In this document: positions 1 through 9,230 of the stretch, piece after piece | How the letters are laid out: each line of letters begins with the position of its first letter | Position numbering within the stretch: the first letter of the stretch is position 1 | Source: CAYTBN01 sp964436045 | Lineage (GTDB): Bacteria > Myxococcota_A > UBA796 > UBA9615 > CAYRNR01 | Length of the DNA: 64,000 nucleotides | Direction of reading: 5' to 3' | Assembly (NCBI GenBank): GCA_964436045.1 | Contig: CAYTBN010000027.1 | Coordinates: 25,464-89,463, forward strand | Program-made: the position numbers and the translations under genes | The notes under the pieces: generated by a model | What the model was told of the DNA's origin: nothing | What the model saw: the letters and a program-made list of their open reading frames with translations, nothing else | Database searches by the model: none

Positions 1-2
1 TC

Positions 3-530
3 GAGACACTGCACGAGGTTCTCGACGAGGTGGACTTCTACGCCCTGCTCCAGGTGCCGAAGACCGCGGGCCGTCCCGAGATCGAACAGGCCTTCGCCAA
101 GGAGAGCCGGCGCTTCCACCCTGACGCCTACTTCGGCGTTCGCGATCCCCACTTCCTGCGCAAGATCACCGCGATCTACCGCAAGTCCAGCGAAGCCTAC
201 TCGGTGCTCAAGGACCCGGAGCTCAAGGCCCGCTACGACTCCCAGATGGGCATCGCCGGTCCGGACGCCAACAAGAAGGAGCTGGAGGAAGAACTCGAGG
301 AAGCCAAGGCGGCCGAGGAGGAGGTCTGCAAGACCCGGCAGGGCCGGCGGTACTACGACCTGGCGATGACCTCCAAGCGCAACAACGACTTCAACAGCAT
401 GGCGATGAACCTGCACTTCGCCCTCAGCTTCGAGCGGGGCAACGCGATCATCGAGGAGCAGCTGGCGGAGGCCAAGGCCGTCCTCGAGGAGAAGAAGGCC
501 AAGCAGGCATTCAAGGTGCGCCTGCGTTAG
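3..530 (+). CDS. J-domain protein, 3' part (5' end outside window)
   Basis: The reading frame is open to the left edge, so this is the C-terminal 175 residues of a longer protein; the GTG at 30 is probably internal. It contains a J-domain-like stretch with an intact HPD tripeptide (RRFHPD), preceded by a helix beginning DFYALLQVP and followed by a helix ending in KARYD, as in DnaJ helices II and III. A charged Glu/Lys-rich helix and a TPR-like C-terminus follow. The order J-like region then helical tail matches the C-termini of the two PilZ/DUF4388 proteins at 46.3-50.4 kb, so the missing part may carry those domains. A true J domain would stimulate DnaK-type ATPase. The fold call is reasonably firm; the cellular role is unknown. 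Confidence 0.6.
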   Translation, partial: ETLHEVLDEVDFYALLQVPKTAGRPEIEQAFAKESRRFHPDAYFGVRDPHFLRKITAIYRKSSEAYSVLKDPELKARYDSQMGIAGPDANKKELEEELEEAKAAEEEVCKTRQGRRYYDLAMTSKRNNDFNSMAMNLHFALSFERGNAIIEEQLAEAKAVLEEKKAKQAFKVRLR

Positions 531-532
531 TC

Positions 533-1075
533 TTGCCCCTCCCCGCCCCCATCCGCCTCCCACTGGCAGCCCTGGCGACCGGCTGCTGTGTGCTGATCGG
601 CGCTTGCCGGCCGGCTCCCGTCGCCGTGGACACCGAGACGGCAAGCGACGGTGAGGTTCAAGCGATCATCGAGCTGGGGGACGGCGGGGGGATGCCCTTC
701 CTGGCCGAGCGAGAGGTGATCGCCGCCCTCTACCCGACCGCGAGCGGGGGCGAGCTGGTGGTCCACGCAGGCAGCGACCTGGACCGGATGGCGCTGTCGC
801 TGGTGCTCGATCTGGGCGATCCCGACCTGCCCGGCGCGATCGACCTCTCACATCACGCCGTGGTGCTGATCCAGCTGGACCGGGCCGGCGAGCCGGGGTT
901 GCTGCTGGACGGCATACCCCAGGGTACGGCCGAGATCCACGGCCGGGTGGAACCGGGGCAGGAGATCGCCGGCTCCTTCAACCTGCTGCTCCCGGGTACC
1001 GACGAGGTGGGCGCCCCGGTCGTGGCCCGCATCGACGGTACCCTCGCCGCCGTCATCTCCAGCCCCTCTTTCTGA
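533..1075 (+). CDS. Predicted lipoprotein of unknown function
   Basis: 180-residue protein starting at a TTG two bases after the preceding stop. The N-terminus is a hydrophobic signal peptide ending in lipobox LIGAC, so Cys25 would be lipidated. The mature part is acidic and beta-rich with no domain I recognise. The very short spacing suggests co-transcription with the upstream J-domain gene. The TTG start is chosen because it gives a complete signal peptide; no in-frame ATG does. The gene ends tail-to-tail with dtd. Confidence 0.6.
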   Translation: MPLPAPIRLPLAALATGCCVLIGACRPAPVAVDTETASDGEVQAIIELGDGGGMPFLAEREVIAALYPTASGGELVVHAGSDLDRMALSLVLDLGDPDLPGAIDLSHHAVVLIQLDRAGEPGLLLDGIPQGTAEIHGRVEPGQEIAGSFNLLLPGTDEVGAPVVARIDGTLAAVISSPSF

Positions 1076-1076
1076 C

Positions 1077-1517
1077 TCAGGGCGAGTCGATCACCAGGGT
1101 GACGGGGCCATCGTTGGTCAGCTGGACGGTCATGTGGGCGCCGAACTCGCCCCGGGAGACCGGGACACCCCGGGATTCGAGATCATCGGCGACCAGCGTC
1201 ACCAGCGGGCTCGCGTGTGCCGGTGGCGCGGCCGCGACGAAGGACGGTCGGCGCCCCTTGCGGCAGTCCCCCAGCAAGGTGAACTGGCTGACGACCAGGA
1301 CCGCACCGCCCACGTCGAGGACCGAGCGATTCATCTTGCCGGAGGCGTCCTCGAACACCCGCAATCCCGCGAGCTTGCCCGCGATCCACCGCGCATCGGA
1401 CTCGCGGTCGTCGTGGCCGACGCCGATCAACGCCAGCAGGCCGGGGCCGATCGCCCCCACCTCCCTTCCCTCCACGGTCACCCGCGCCCCGGATACTCGC
1501 TGCACGACGGCTCGCAT
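1077..1517 (-). CDS. dtd: D-aminoacyl-tRNA deacylase
   Basis: 146 residues, the usual family length. Dtd hydrolyses D-amino acids (classically D-Tyr) from mischarged tRNAs in the cytoplasm, a chiral proofreading step. Visible signatures are the N-terminal MRAVVQRV, the SQFTLLGD motif mid-protein and the C-terminal NDGPVT motif that carries the cross-subunit Gly-cisPro active site. The start is set at the ATG opening MRAVVQ; a longer upstream in-frame extension has no family support. The gene converges on the lipoprotein gene, with the two stop codons one base apart. Confidence 0.95.
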   Translation of the reverse strand: MRAVVQRVSGARVTVEGREVGAIGPGLLALIGVGHDDRESDARWIAGKLAGLRVFEDASGKMNRSVLDVGGAVLVVSQFTLLGDCRKGRRPSFVAAAPPAHASPLVTLVADDLESRGVPVSRGEFGAHMTVQLTNDGPVTLVIDSP

Positions 1518-1669
1518 CGTCACCTCCCGGATCGACCCACGATCGAGGGCCCATGCCACGCTGTCAACCGATTCCGGCGGAGCCAGCGGCCGTGTCGCGT
1601 GTTAGAATGGCGGGGCTTCGCACTGGGGACACGGATCTTCGGCGCCGCGCGCCGGGAGCCTCGACACGA

Positions 1670-2833
1670 ATGACCGACGTCAAGCCACTCGACGATCTGC
1701 TGCAGGAGCTCGACAACCTGCCGGACGTGGACGAACAGGATGCGCCCCGGCCGTCACCCCTGACGGCCGCCAAGATCGACTACCGCGACTACCCCGTCCT
1801 CGTCGTGGACGACGAGGAGGAGAACATCCTCGCGTTCCAGCTCAACTTCCGCCACGACTTCACCGTCGACGCCGCGACCAGCGGCGCCGAGGCCCTCGAG
1901 CGCCTCGAACAACGAACCTACGCGGTGGTGGTCACCGACCAGCGGATGCCGGGCATGAGCGGGGTCGATCTGCTCGAGCGGACCGTCGACATCTACCCCC
2001 ACCTGATCCGGATCATCGTGACCGGGTACACGGACAACCAGAGTTTGATCGACGCGATCAACATGGGGCGTATCTACAAGTACGTCACCAAACCCTGGAG
2101 CCGTGACGAGATGGCGATGACGATCAAGCGCGCCATCGAGGCCTACTCGCTGGCCCTGGAGAACGATCGCCTGCTCCTGGAGCTACAGAGCAAGAACGAG
2201 GAGCTCGAGCAGACCGTCGCCGAACGCACTCGCAAGCTGCGTGAGGCCAACGCGCGGCTCCACCAGCTGGCCATCACCGACGGTCTGACCGGGCTGTTCA
2301 ACCACCGCTACTTCCACGAGAAATGGCGCGAGGAGATCAAGCGCAGCGAACGCTACGGCGAACCCGTGTCCCTGCTGATCGCGGACGTGGACTTCTTCAA
2401 GAACTACAACGACCGACGGGGTCATCCCCGGGGCGACGTGCTGCTGCGCGACCTGTCGATGCTGCTCGAGCAGAACTTCCGCGAGGTGGACGTGGTCGCC
2501 CGCTACGGCGGCGAGGAGTTCGCGATCATCCTGCCGCGCACCGCCAAGGCCGATGCCGCCCAGCTGGCCGATCGGATCCGCGAGCAGATCGCCGACTCGA
2601 AGTTCCCCGACCGCGAGGTCCAGCCTGGAGGCCGGGTGACCACCTCGTTCGGCCTGGCGGCCTTCCCGGAGGACGGCGCCACCGCCTCGACCGTGCTCGA
2701 GCGGGCCGACCAGGCGCTGTACGCGGCCAAGCAGCAGGGTCGCAACCGGGTGGTGATCTTCCAGCCGGGCCTCCCCATGCCCCACCCGGACGCCCCGATC
2801 TTCTCCAGCGGCGAGTTCAGCAGCGAAGAGTAG
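1670..2833 (+). CDS. Response regulator with GGDEF domain (diguanylate cyclase)
   Basis: 387 residues. Receiver domain about 41-155 has the acidic pocket (VVDDEE), phospho-acceptor Asp90 in VVTDQRMPG and the KPW lysine at 141. A coiled coil spans about 160-200. The GGDEF domain follows, with active-site GGEEF at 280-284 and an intact RxxD inhibitory site at 271-274 (REVD), five residues upstream. It should convert two GTP to cyclic di-GMP when phosphorylated and be feedback-inhibited by product. No cognate histidine kinase is adjacent. The start is the ATG opening MTDVKPL; the upstream in-frame stretch is Arg-rich and not protein-like. A TAGAAT at 1603-1608 could be its -10 box. Confidence 0.93.
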   Translation: MTDVKPLDDLLQELDNLPDVDEQDAPRPSPLTAAKIDYRDYPVLVVDDEEENILAFQLNFRHDFTVDAATSGAEALERLEQRTYAVVVTDQRMPGMSGVDLLERTVDIYPHLIRIIVTGYTDNQSLIDAINMGRIYKYVTKPWSRDEMAMTIKRAIEAYSLALENDRLLLELQSKNEELEQTVAERTRKLREANARLHQLAITDGLTGLFNHRYFHEKWREEIKRSERYGEPVSLLIADVDFFKNYNDRRGHPRGDVLLRDLSMLLEQNFREVDVVARYGGEEFAIILPRTAKADAAQLADRIREQIADSKFPDREVQPGGRVTTSFGLAAFPEDGATASTVLERADQALYAAKQQGRNRVVIFQPGLPMPHPDAPIFSSGEFSSEE

Positions 2834-2884
2834 CCACCTGCTGCGGTCTGGTGCCCGATTGGGTATGCTGCCGCGCGGGAGGCT

Positions 2885-4279
2885 GTGGTGCCCAGAAGAA
2901 CGCTGACCTTCGTTGCTATCGCCCTTCTCCTGTCCGCGACGTCGGCCTGCCAGGAGTACGAGCTGTCGCCCCTGCCCGGGAACTACGTGGGCAAGGTGTT
3001 CTACTCGGTGGACCTGAACAACTACGACGGGGATGCCACGAACTCCTCGGCGGACGCCGCGCCCTACACGCTGACCATCAGCAACCCGGCCAACAATCAG
3101 GAGCGCGCCACCGTCGAGGTACAGCAGCTGGGGGGCGAGGAGCTGTACATCAAGGAGACCATCGAACCCGGTACCCTCGAGACCTTCGACATGCCCCGCT
3201 GGGACGCGGAGGACAGCTTCCTGGGCAACCGGTCGGTGAACGTGACCAGCAGCGTCGCAGTGGCGATCCACCAGTTCAACCCTGCCAACAACGTGGGGGT
3301 CTACTCCAACGACGCCTCGCTGTTGTTGCCGAGGGTGGCCCTGGGTACGCGCTACCGGGCCGCCTGCTGGCCCCAGGGCACGTATCCCGAGCTGCTCGGT
3401 GCGGCCGACTACGTGACCGTGGTCGCGACCGCCGCCGACACCACCGTGACCGTGACTCCGACCGCCGACATCCGCGCCGGTCTGTCCGTACCCGCGACCA
3501 CGGCTGGCACGCCGCTGTTGGTGACCCTCGACGCGGGCGAGGTGCTGCAGATCGAGGGCGACAACGCGGCCAGTGGGGTGAGCGACCTGACCGGCTCGCT
3601 GATCGAGGCCAGCGCGGCAGTGGTGGTGTTCTCGGGCAACGAGTGCGCCGAGATCCCGGCGGATTTCGACGCCTGCGACCACATCGAGGAGCAGCTTCTG
3701 CCGGTACAGGCCTGGGGAACTCGCTACGTGGCGGTCAAGTTCGCCGCCCGCGGAAGCGAGACCGATGTGTACCGGGTGATCGCCGACACCGCCGGCACCA
3801 CCGTCGAGACCGACCCCCCGCTGGACGGAATCCCCGCGACGCTGGATGCCGGTCAGTTTCTGGAGTTCGACACCGACCAGGACTTCGTGCTCACGGCGAG
3901 CGCTCCGGTGGCGATGGTGCAGTACATGACCGGCTCCACCTGGGGCGAGGCGGACGTGGGCGACCCGGCGATGGTCGTGTTGGTGCCGCAGGAGCAGTAT
4001 CTGACGGAGTACATGTTCCTCACCCCGTCAGGCTACCAGGCGGATTACGCCAACATCGTGGCGCGAGCGGGCACCGAGGTCAGCATCGACGAGCAGCAGG
4101 TCGCGGACTCACTGTGGACGGATCTCTCGGCGGAGGACTTCATGCTGGCGCGGGTCCGCCTGGAGCCCGGGATTCACCACCTCACCGCCGATCGGGAGGT
4201 CGGGCTGGTGGCATACGGGTATGACCAGGAGGTCAGCTACGCCTATCCCGGTGGCGCCAACCTGGGCGGTACGGACTAG
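2885..4279 (+). CDS. IgGFc-binding-domain-like lipoprotein
   Basis: 464 residues with a GTG start (a second GTG follows immediately). Signal peptide and lipobox (SAC, Cys22) predict an outer-membrane or surface lipoprotein. The body has repeated features of the IgGFc_binding family common in Myxococcota surface proteins: motifs such as VTVVATAADTTVTVTP, VFSGNECAEIP and VAVKFAARGSETDVYRVIA. The family name comes from a eukaryotic homologue; bacterial members are presumed adhesins and nothing here shows immunoglobulin binding. It overlaps the next, convergent gene by four bases. Confidence 0.8.
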   Translation: MVPRRTLTFVAIALLLSATSACQEYELSPLPGNYVGKVFYSVDLNNYDGDATNSSADAAPYTLTISNPANNQERATVEVQQLGGEELYIKETIEPGTLETFDMPRWDAEDSFLGNRSVNVTSSVAVAIHQFNPANNVGVYSNDASLLLPRVALGTRYRAACWPQGTYPELLGAADYVTVVATAADTTVTVTPTADIRAGLSVPATTAGTPLLVTLDAGEVLQIEGDNAASGVSDLTGSLIEASAAVVVFSGNECAEIPADFDACDHIEEQLLPVQAWGTRYVAVKFAARGSETDVYRVIADTAGTTVETDPPLDGIPATLDAGQFLEFDTDQDFVLTASAPVAMVQYMTGSTWGEADVGDPAMVVLVPQEQYLTEYMFLTPSGYQADYANIVARAGTEVSIDEQQVADSLWTDLSAEDFMLARVRLEPGIHHLTADREVGLVAYGYDQEVSYAYPGGANLGGTD

Positions 4280-4596
4280 CGCCCCCACAGGCCTGCGAGA
4301 TCGGAGAAGATCCCGCCGCGGTCCTTGCCTGCCAGCGTCTCGAGCTCGCCCTTGTCGAGGTAGACCCCCCCGCAGCCGGGACAGCGCTCGATCTCCACGC
4401 CGCGGAAGGCCACGGTCTCCATCGTGACACCGCACTTGCAGCAGCACATCCAGTGCGCCTCGCGCAGCCGCTCGGCCGCGGCTCGTTTCTCCGCGTCTTT
4501 TTTCTTTGCCGCGGCCTTGTAGAGCTTCTCCTGCTCGACCCGCTGGAAGTAGTCCTGCTCGTCCGTGCCTGGCTTGCGCTTTGAACCGTCCATCAT
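4276..4596 (-). CDS. TFIIB-type zinc-ribbon protein
   Basis: 106 residues. The N-terminal half is a Lys/Ala/Glu-rich helix. The C-terminal half is a zf-TFIIB domain: CxxC at the start of the ribbon (CKCG), then CPGCGG followed by VYLDKGELETL, the hallmark of this small family. The four cysteines should bind one zinc. Function is unknown in bacteria; these are usually small cytoplasmic proteins. It lies downstream of and co-directional with the zinc-ribbon/TPR gene, 39 bases away, so it may share its transcript. Confidence 0.85.
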   Translation of the reverse strand: MMDGSKRKPGTDEQDYFQRVEQEKLYKAAAKKKDAEKRAAAERLREAHWMCCCKCGVTMETVAFRGVEIERCPGCGGVYLDKGELETLAGKDRGGIFSDLAGLWGR

Positions 4597-4635
4597 GTCG
4601 TTCGTCCCGTGGCCGGGGCCCTTACAGGCCTCCGA

Positions 4636-7191
4636 TCAGGTGCCCCCGTCCATTTCCAGTAGACGCCGCAGGAGGATGCGTACCTCCGTGGCTTCGCGGC
4701 CGTTGGGAGCCAATCCAATATAGGTCTGATACTCGTTGATCGCCTGGTCGTTGCGCCCGAGTTGCTCGTAGGCCAGGCCCAGGCCGTAGTGCGACTCGGC
4801 GTTCATCGAATCCAGATTCACCGCGCTGCGGAAGTTGTCCGCGGCCTGCACCGCGCTTCCGATCTCGATGTAGGCCCAGCCGAGCCCCCGCAGCGCGCGA
4901 GCGTCCTTGCGGTTGGCATCCAGCGCCTTCTGATAGGACTGGATGGCCTCGGCGTACTGCCGCTTCGCGGCCAGCGCGTCGCCCTCCTGGGTGTAGTTGA
5001 CCACCGGGTCCGAGTCCCCGCCCACCGCCACGAGTTCGAACGCCGGGCTCGGCGTCGGCGGCTCGGGCGTCGGTGGCTCGGGCGTCGGTGGCTCGGGTGT
5101 CGGCGGCTCGGGTGTCGGCGGCTCGGGCGTCGGCGGCTCGGGCGTGGGGTCCTCGACCTCGGCCTCTCCCCCGGTCTCGGCTCCGGTCTCGGCTCCGATC
5201 TCGGCCCCGGTCTCGGCTCCGGTCTCGGCTCCAGCCTCGGACCCGGCCCCCTCCGCGGGCGCTCCCCCTACCCAGACGCTGCTCCCCTCCTCCGGATCGG
5301 CCTCCCCGCCGGCGGCCGCCGCGCCGTCCTCGGCCACCCAGTCCAGCTGCCGATCGGTGCTGCTCTTCATCGAACGGACCACGTAGGTCGTTCCCAGGCC
5401 GATGGCGATGATCAGGACCGCGGCGCCGACGAAGTACCCCAGGCGGCCGCCGCTCCCCTCCTCTTCCTCGTCATCGTCGAAGTCGAATCCTTGATCAAAT
5501 CCCTGGTCGTACTCCTCGGGCTTCGACTCCTCCCAGAGGTCTCCAGCAGACGAGGCTGCACCCACCGACGGCTCGTCTTCCGCGTCCATCCCCTCCCGGA
5601 ACGACCGCTCGAAGCGCTCGAATTCCTGGCCCAGGTGCTCCATCTTCTCGCCGGGCGTCTCCGGGGACGGCTCGGTCGATGAATCGAAGCCGGCCGCGGT
5701 CTCGTCCATCGAGTCCCACATCGCCGTGATCTTCTCGTCGAGCACGGGGCCGGAATCGGGCGCCCCGGGATCCGGCTCGGGCGGCGATGGCAAGGAGTCG
5801 TCGAGGCCCGGCTCTTCGGGATCGGAGCCGGGCTCGGGTTGGAATTCGGGCTCCGGCTCGGGCTCGGGCTCCGGCTCGGGCTCGGGCTCCGGCTCCGCAT
5901 CGGGCTCCGGCTCGGGCTCGGGCTCGGGCTCCGCCTCGGCCACGGACCCGGACTCCGGATGCCCCGTCGCCCCCAGATCGTCCGAACTCCAGTCGATGCC
6001 GGACGCGCTGAAGTCCGGGCTCTGGCCCACACCCACGGCGGATTCGAGGCTGTCGTCCCCGCCGTCCGACGACCAGGCGATGGGCGATCCGTCGACCGGA
6101 GGCGGTTCCGGGACGGGCTCGTCGGCGACGCTGTCGTCGTCCGCGTCACGTCCCACCTCGTCACCCTGCAACGAGGGCTCCACCACCACGCTCTGTGCCG
6201 ACGGGTCGTAGCGCGGCTCCTCGATCCCCTGGGCCGCCAGCCGCGACATGGTCTCCTTGGCCGCCCGGGGGATCGGCCCCTGGAGACCATCTCCGGTCAA
6301 CGCCTCTTGCAGTTCGGCCTCGGTGGGTGCCTGGGCGGAAACGACCTCCGGAGACTCGGCCGTGACCATCTCGGCGGTGTTGGGTTCGAGTTCGCCGGTG
6401 AGCGCCATCGACGCCGTGTCGCCCCCGTCCGGCGCGACCTCCCCCGAGCTGCTGCCGACGATGCGGTGCTCTAGGCTGGCGATCTCGTCCGACTCACCGA
6501 ACTCCCCGCTGGAGTCGCCGGTGCCGCTGTCGACGACCTCGGAGTATCCTCCGCTGCTGGGGGCCGCCCGGAACTCGGCGCTCTCGGGTTCGACCAGATC
6601 CTCGGGATCCGGGGTTGCGGTGGGATGGGCGAGGTGGACCAGCTTTTCCTCACGGCCCCCCTCCACGTGCTGCATCACCTCGCGGGTGGCATGGATCTCG
6701 GGCTCGTCGTCGCCGCCAGCGTCCCCGCTCTCGTCGCCGCTCTCGTCTCCGGAGGCCTGCCGGTGCTCGCCGGTCACGTAACCCCGCAGCCGGTCCCGGG
6801 TGTACTGAAGCTCACGCCGCGTCTCGCGCAGCAGACGGATCAGGTCGAAGAACGGCCGCAGCTCGGCCACCCGTCGCACCCGCTCCCAGCTCTCGCCGTC
6901 CACCGAGACCTGGTCGGTGGCCAGCACGCGCTTCTCGACGATCCAGCGCTGGAGGACCGACAGGTCCCGCACGGGGTAGGTCTTGCCTTCCTGGCGGAAG
7001 AACAGGCCAGGACCACCGGTGGCGTCGGCGTCGAGCCGACGCACCTCGTCACCGTCGTTCCGTGCCCCCTCTGGGTGGAACACGGTGAACACGTGGCTAC
7101 AGGCGGAGCACTTGACCTTCGTCCCGCCTCCGGAGATGCGGTCGGGGTCGAAGGCATATTCGCTTCGGCAATCGGGGCAGGTGATACGCAC
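4636..7191 (-). CDS. MJ0042 zinc-ribbon / TM / TPR membrane protein
   Basis: 851 residues. The N-terminus is an MJ0042-type zinc ribbon (CPDC at 5-8, CSAC at 28-31). A GYF_2-like module follows around 60-115 (VRDLSVLQRWIVEKRVL, then GESWERVRRV). A long acidic low-complexity region includes a Glu-Pro run at about 417-453. A single TM helix lies near 580-600, then a PTPEP repeat linker at about 680-715, and two to three TPR units at 745-845 (AEAIQSYQKAL, GLGWAYIEIG, AINEYQTYI). Topology inferred: ribbon cytoplasmic, TPRs periplasmic. The paralogue just upstream has the same order. A TACAAT at 7198-7203 lies so close to the ATG that a nearly leaderless mRNA is possible. Role unknown; a scaffold or sensor in the envelope is plausible. 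Confidence 0.85.
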   Translation of the reverse strand: MRITCPDCRSEYAFDPDRISGGGTKVKCSACSHVFTVFHPEGARNDGDEVRRLDADATGGPGLFFRQEGKTYPVRDLSVLQRWIVEKRVLATDQVSVDGESWERVRRVAELRPFFDLIRLLRETRRELQYTRDRLRGYVTGEHRQASGDESGDESGDAGGDDEPEIHATREVMQHVEGGREEKLVHLAHPTATPDPEDLVEPESAEFRAAPSSGGYSEVVDSGTGDSSGEFGESDEIASLEHRIVGSSSGEVAPDGGDTASMALTGELEPNTAEMVTAESPEVVSAQAPTEAELQEALTGDGLQGPIPRAAKETMSRLAAQGIEEPRYDPSAQSVVVEPSLQGDEVGRDADDDSVADEPVPEPPPVDGSPIAWSSDGGDDSLESAVGVGQSPDFSASGIDWSSDDLGATGHPESGSVAEAEPEPEPEPEPDAEPEPEPEPEPEPEPEPEFQPEPGSDPEEPGLDDSLPSPPEPDPGAPDSGPVLDEKITAMWDSMDETAAGFDSSTEPSPETPGEKMEHLGQEFERFERSFREGMDAEDEPSVGAASSAGDLWEESKPEEYDQGFDQGFDFDDDEEEEGSGGRLGYFVGAAVLIIAIGLGTTYVVRSMKSSTDRQLDWVAEDGAAAAGGEADPEEGSSVWVGGAPAEGAGSEAGAETGAETGAEIGAETGAETGGEAEVEDPTPEPPTPEPPTPEPPTPEPPTPEPPTPEPPTPSPAFELVAVGGDSDPVVNYTQEGDALAAKRQYAEAIQSYQKALDANRKDARALRGLGWAYIEIGSAVQAADNFRSAVNLDSMNAESHYGLGLAYEQLGRNDQAINEYQTYIGLAPNGREATEVRILLRRLLEMDGGT
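5053..5150 (-). repeat. 15-bp tandem repeat inside CDS (PTPEP units)
   Basis: About six near-identical 15-bp units (plus-strand form ggctcgggcgtcggt) encode the PTPEP linker between the TM segment and the TPRs of the zinc-ribbon protein. Units differ mainly at third codon positions. Just beside it (5155-5235), a 12-bp unit encodes Ala-Glu-Thr-Gly. The repeats are in frame, so copy-number change would lengthen or shorten the linker without breaking the protein. Confidence 0.75.
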
Positions 7192-7283
7192 GGTTCGATT
7201 GTACCCCCGGTGGATGGGTCCGTGGTACGTGGCCCCCTTGGCGTGCCGCCGGACGCGGCCGGCGGTACGCTGGGCTCCTCCGA

Positions 7284-9023
7284 TTAGGCTCCGTCAGCTC
7301 CCTGGATCTGGTCCAGCAGATCCTGGGCAGCCGGGACGGATCCTGCCGCCTTCTCCAGGTACGGCACCGCCGAGTCCTTCTTTCCGCAGCGGTGGTACGA
7401 CAGACCCATCTTGTAATTGTAGTTCGCGTTCCCCGGGGCTTTCTTGAGGGCCTCGCGGAAACTGTTGATTCCACCGTTGCAGTCACCGCCGCCGAGGGCC
7501 GAGTCCCCGAGGAAGGCCCAGTCCTCGGCCGTGGTCTCCTCGATCTCCACGGTCTGGGCATCTCCATCGATGGATGTGTCGCCGTCATCGGTCTCGGCCG
7601 GCGTGGTCTCCGCCTCTTCGCGCTCGCGCCGCTCGCGCGCCGCCTCCGTCCGCGCCTCGCGCGCCTCCTTCCGCCGCTCTCGCTCGGCGGCCTCGGCCTC
7701 GGGATCCAGCGGCGCGGGCGGGGGCGTGGGATCCTCGCGGGTCGTGGCGTCCTCACGCTCGATGGGCTGGGGAGTGGGGTCGACCGCCACGTCCGCGGTA
7801 CCGCCGTTGGTCTCTTCCTCGGCCAGGATCTTTTCGCGCTGCTTGTCGAGCTCACGCTGGATCCGCTCGGCTTCTTCCGTGCGGATCTTCTCCAGCTCGG
7901 CTTCCGAGATGCTCGATCGGGTGCGGTTGTCCTCACCGTCGCCATCGCCGCGCATCGCGCTGCGGACGACGACCCCGATCAACAGGAGTGCCAGCACCAC
8001 CACGACGCCCACGAGCAAGGGGTTGCCCAGGGGCAGTGACCCGCGCTTGGTGGCCGCCGCAGGTTTCTTGCGGCGGGGGCGGCGGCGACGGGACAGGTCG
8101 ACCTTCAGGGCGTCGCCACCCTGGAGCTCGTCGAGGGCCGCCTTGTTCAGCGCAGCCAGGCTGGCGCTGGAGGCCCCGATCGCGACGGCGGCATTCTGCG
8201 GCGCCCCCTCGGCGGGAGCTCCTGCGTCCTCCCCGGAGCCCGACTCGCTCGCAGGCGGCGTCGGCGCAGACCTGGCTGGGGCGGCGTCCGCCAGATCCTC
8301 GGCCGCCTGGATCTGCCCGAAGAGCCGGGCGAGGTAGTCCTCGAGTTCGTCGTCGTTGCCGATGCGCGACCACTCGCGGCCATCGTGGGATATCTGGTCC
8401 TCCGCGTTCACCTTGCCGTTGCGGATCGAGCGGCGCAGGGTCGCGATATCGGCGAAGTCGTAGGTCAGGCCGATGGCGACCTTGACCTTCCAACGGTCGA
8501 TCCCCAGCCCCTGGAAGTCCAGGGCCTCGGAAGCCCGCACCGTCTGGGATCCGGATGGACCCTCCACGTCGGCGGCGACAACCACCTTCTCGGTCACGAC
8601 CTGCGGTCCCGACGGGACCTCCTCGGGCGACGGCCGGCCGCGCTGGACGCCGAAGCTCGGCGGCTCGCGGGAACCACCTGGGACCACGTCGGGCTCGCCG
8701 CGCGCATCGGCCTCTTCCGCGTAGTCCGTCGAGAAGAGGTCCTCGGCGCGGAGCCCGCCGGGGAGCTGGGCCGTCATCGGCGTCGGAGCCGTGCCGGAGA
8801 CCGAGCCACGGGCCGGTCCGGGCGGCGTCACACGCCGGGAGGCCGGCTGGATCGCGTCGGTCTCCAGCGACACCACGGAGTGGGGGCCCGTCGCCTCCCG
8901 ATCCTTGTTGAAGATGACGAACACGTGAGAACAACGGGGACAAGTGATCTTGGCCCCCCTGCCCTCGAGCTTCTTGCCCGGGAGCTTGTATTTCGCCTGG
9001 CAGTTCGGACAGGTGATGACCAT
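7284..9023 (-). CDS. MJ0042 zinc-ribbon / TM / TPR membrane protein (paralogue)
   Basis: 579 residues from the ATG opening MVITCPNC; the in-frame upstream extension is Arg/Gly-rich and not credible. N-terminal zinc ribbon (CPNC, CPRC), a GYF_2-like module around 185-250 (FADIATLRRSIRNGKV, then GREWSRIGND), a TM helix at about 331-354, a long Arg/Glu-rich helical stalk, and a TPR-like C-terminus (INSFREALKKAPGNANYNY). Same domain order as the gene 92 bp downstream, so this is an old tandem duplication. A 12-bp palindrome GTTTC-CC-GAAAC (9026-9037) sits immediately before the start codon and could influence translation or bind a regulator. Function unknown. Confidence 0.85.
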   Translation of the reverse strand: MVITCPNCQAKYKLPGKKLEGRGAKITCPRCSHVFVIFNKDREATGPHSVVSLETDAIQPASRRVTPPGPARGSVSGTAPTPMTAQLPGGLRAEDLFSTDYAEEADARGEPDVVPGGSREPPSFGVQRGRPSPEEVPSGPQVVTEKVVVAADVEGPSGSQTVRASEALDFQGLGIDRWKVKVAIGLTYDFADIATLRRSIRNGKVNAEDQISHDGREWSRIGNDDELEDYLARLFGQIQAAEDLADAAPARSAPTPPASESGSGEDAGAPAEGAPQNAAVAIGASSASLAALNKAALDELQGGDALKVDLSRRRRPRRKKPAAATKRGSLPLGNPLLVGVVVVLALLLIGVVVRSAMRGDGDGEDNRTRSSISEAELEKIRTEEAERIQRELDKQREKILAEEETNGGTADVAVDPTPQPIEREDATTREDPTPPPAPLDPEAEAAERERRKEAREARTEAARERREREEAETTPAETDDGDTSIDGDAQTVEIEETTAEDWAFLGDSALGGGDCNGGINSFREALKKAPGNANYNYKMGLSYHRCGKKDSAVPYLEKAAGSVPAAQDLLDQIQGADGA

Positions 9024-9230
9024 TTGTTTCCCGAAACGTCTCCGAGTGGCCGATCTCGACCCTCTACCGTTGGACTCCCCGTCGCGCCGTTTGTTCCAAC
9101 CGCCGCTCCGTGCCCTTCCCCCGCGAACCCAGTTCGTAAGATTACCACACCCAGCACCGTCCCCACGGCCCCCCGGGGGCGGATTTCGCACTTGGATCCA
9201 TCGTCCACCGCCAGGCTTCCTTGACCCGAA

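Noticed and set aside
2183..3682. 499-residue minus-strand frame over the GGDEF and IgGFc genes
   Set aside because: Shadow of two genes with strong domain evidence; Arg/Gly/His-biased.
5840..5940. Intergenic hexamer array within the 4.6-7.2 kb gene
   Set aside because: In-frame and codes a Glu-Pro run, so it is a coding low-complexity region rather than a separate intergenic array; it only shares the hexamer.
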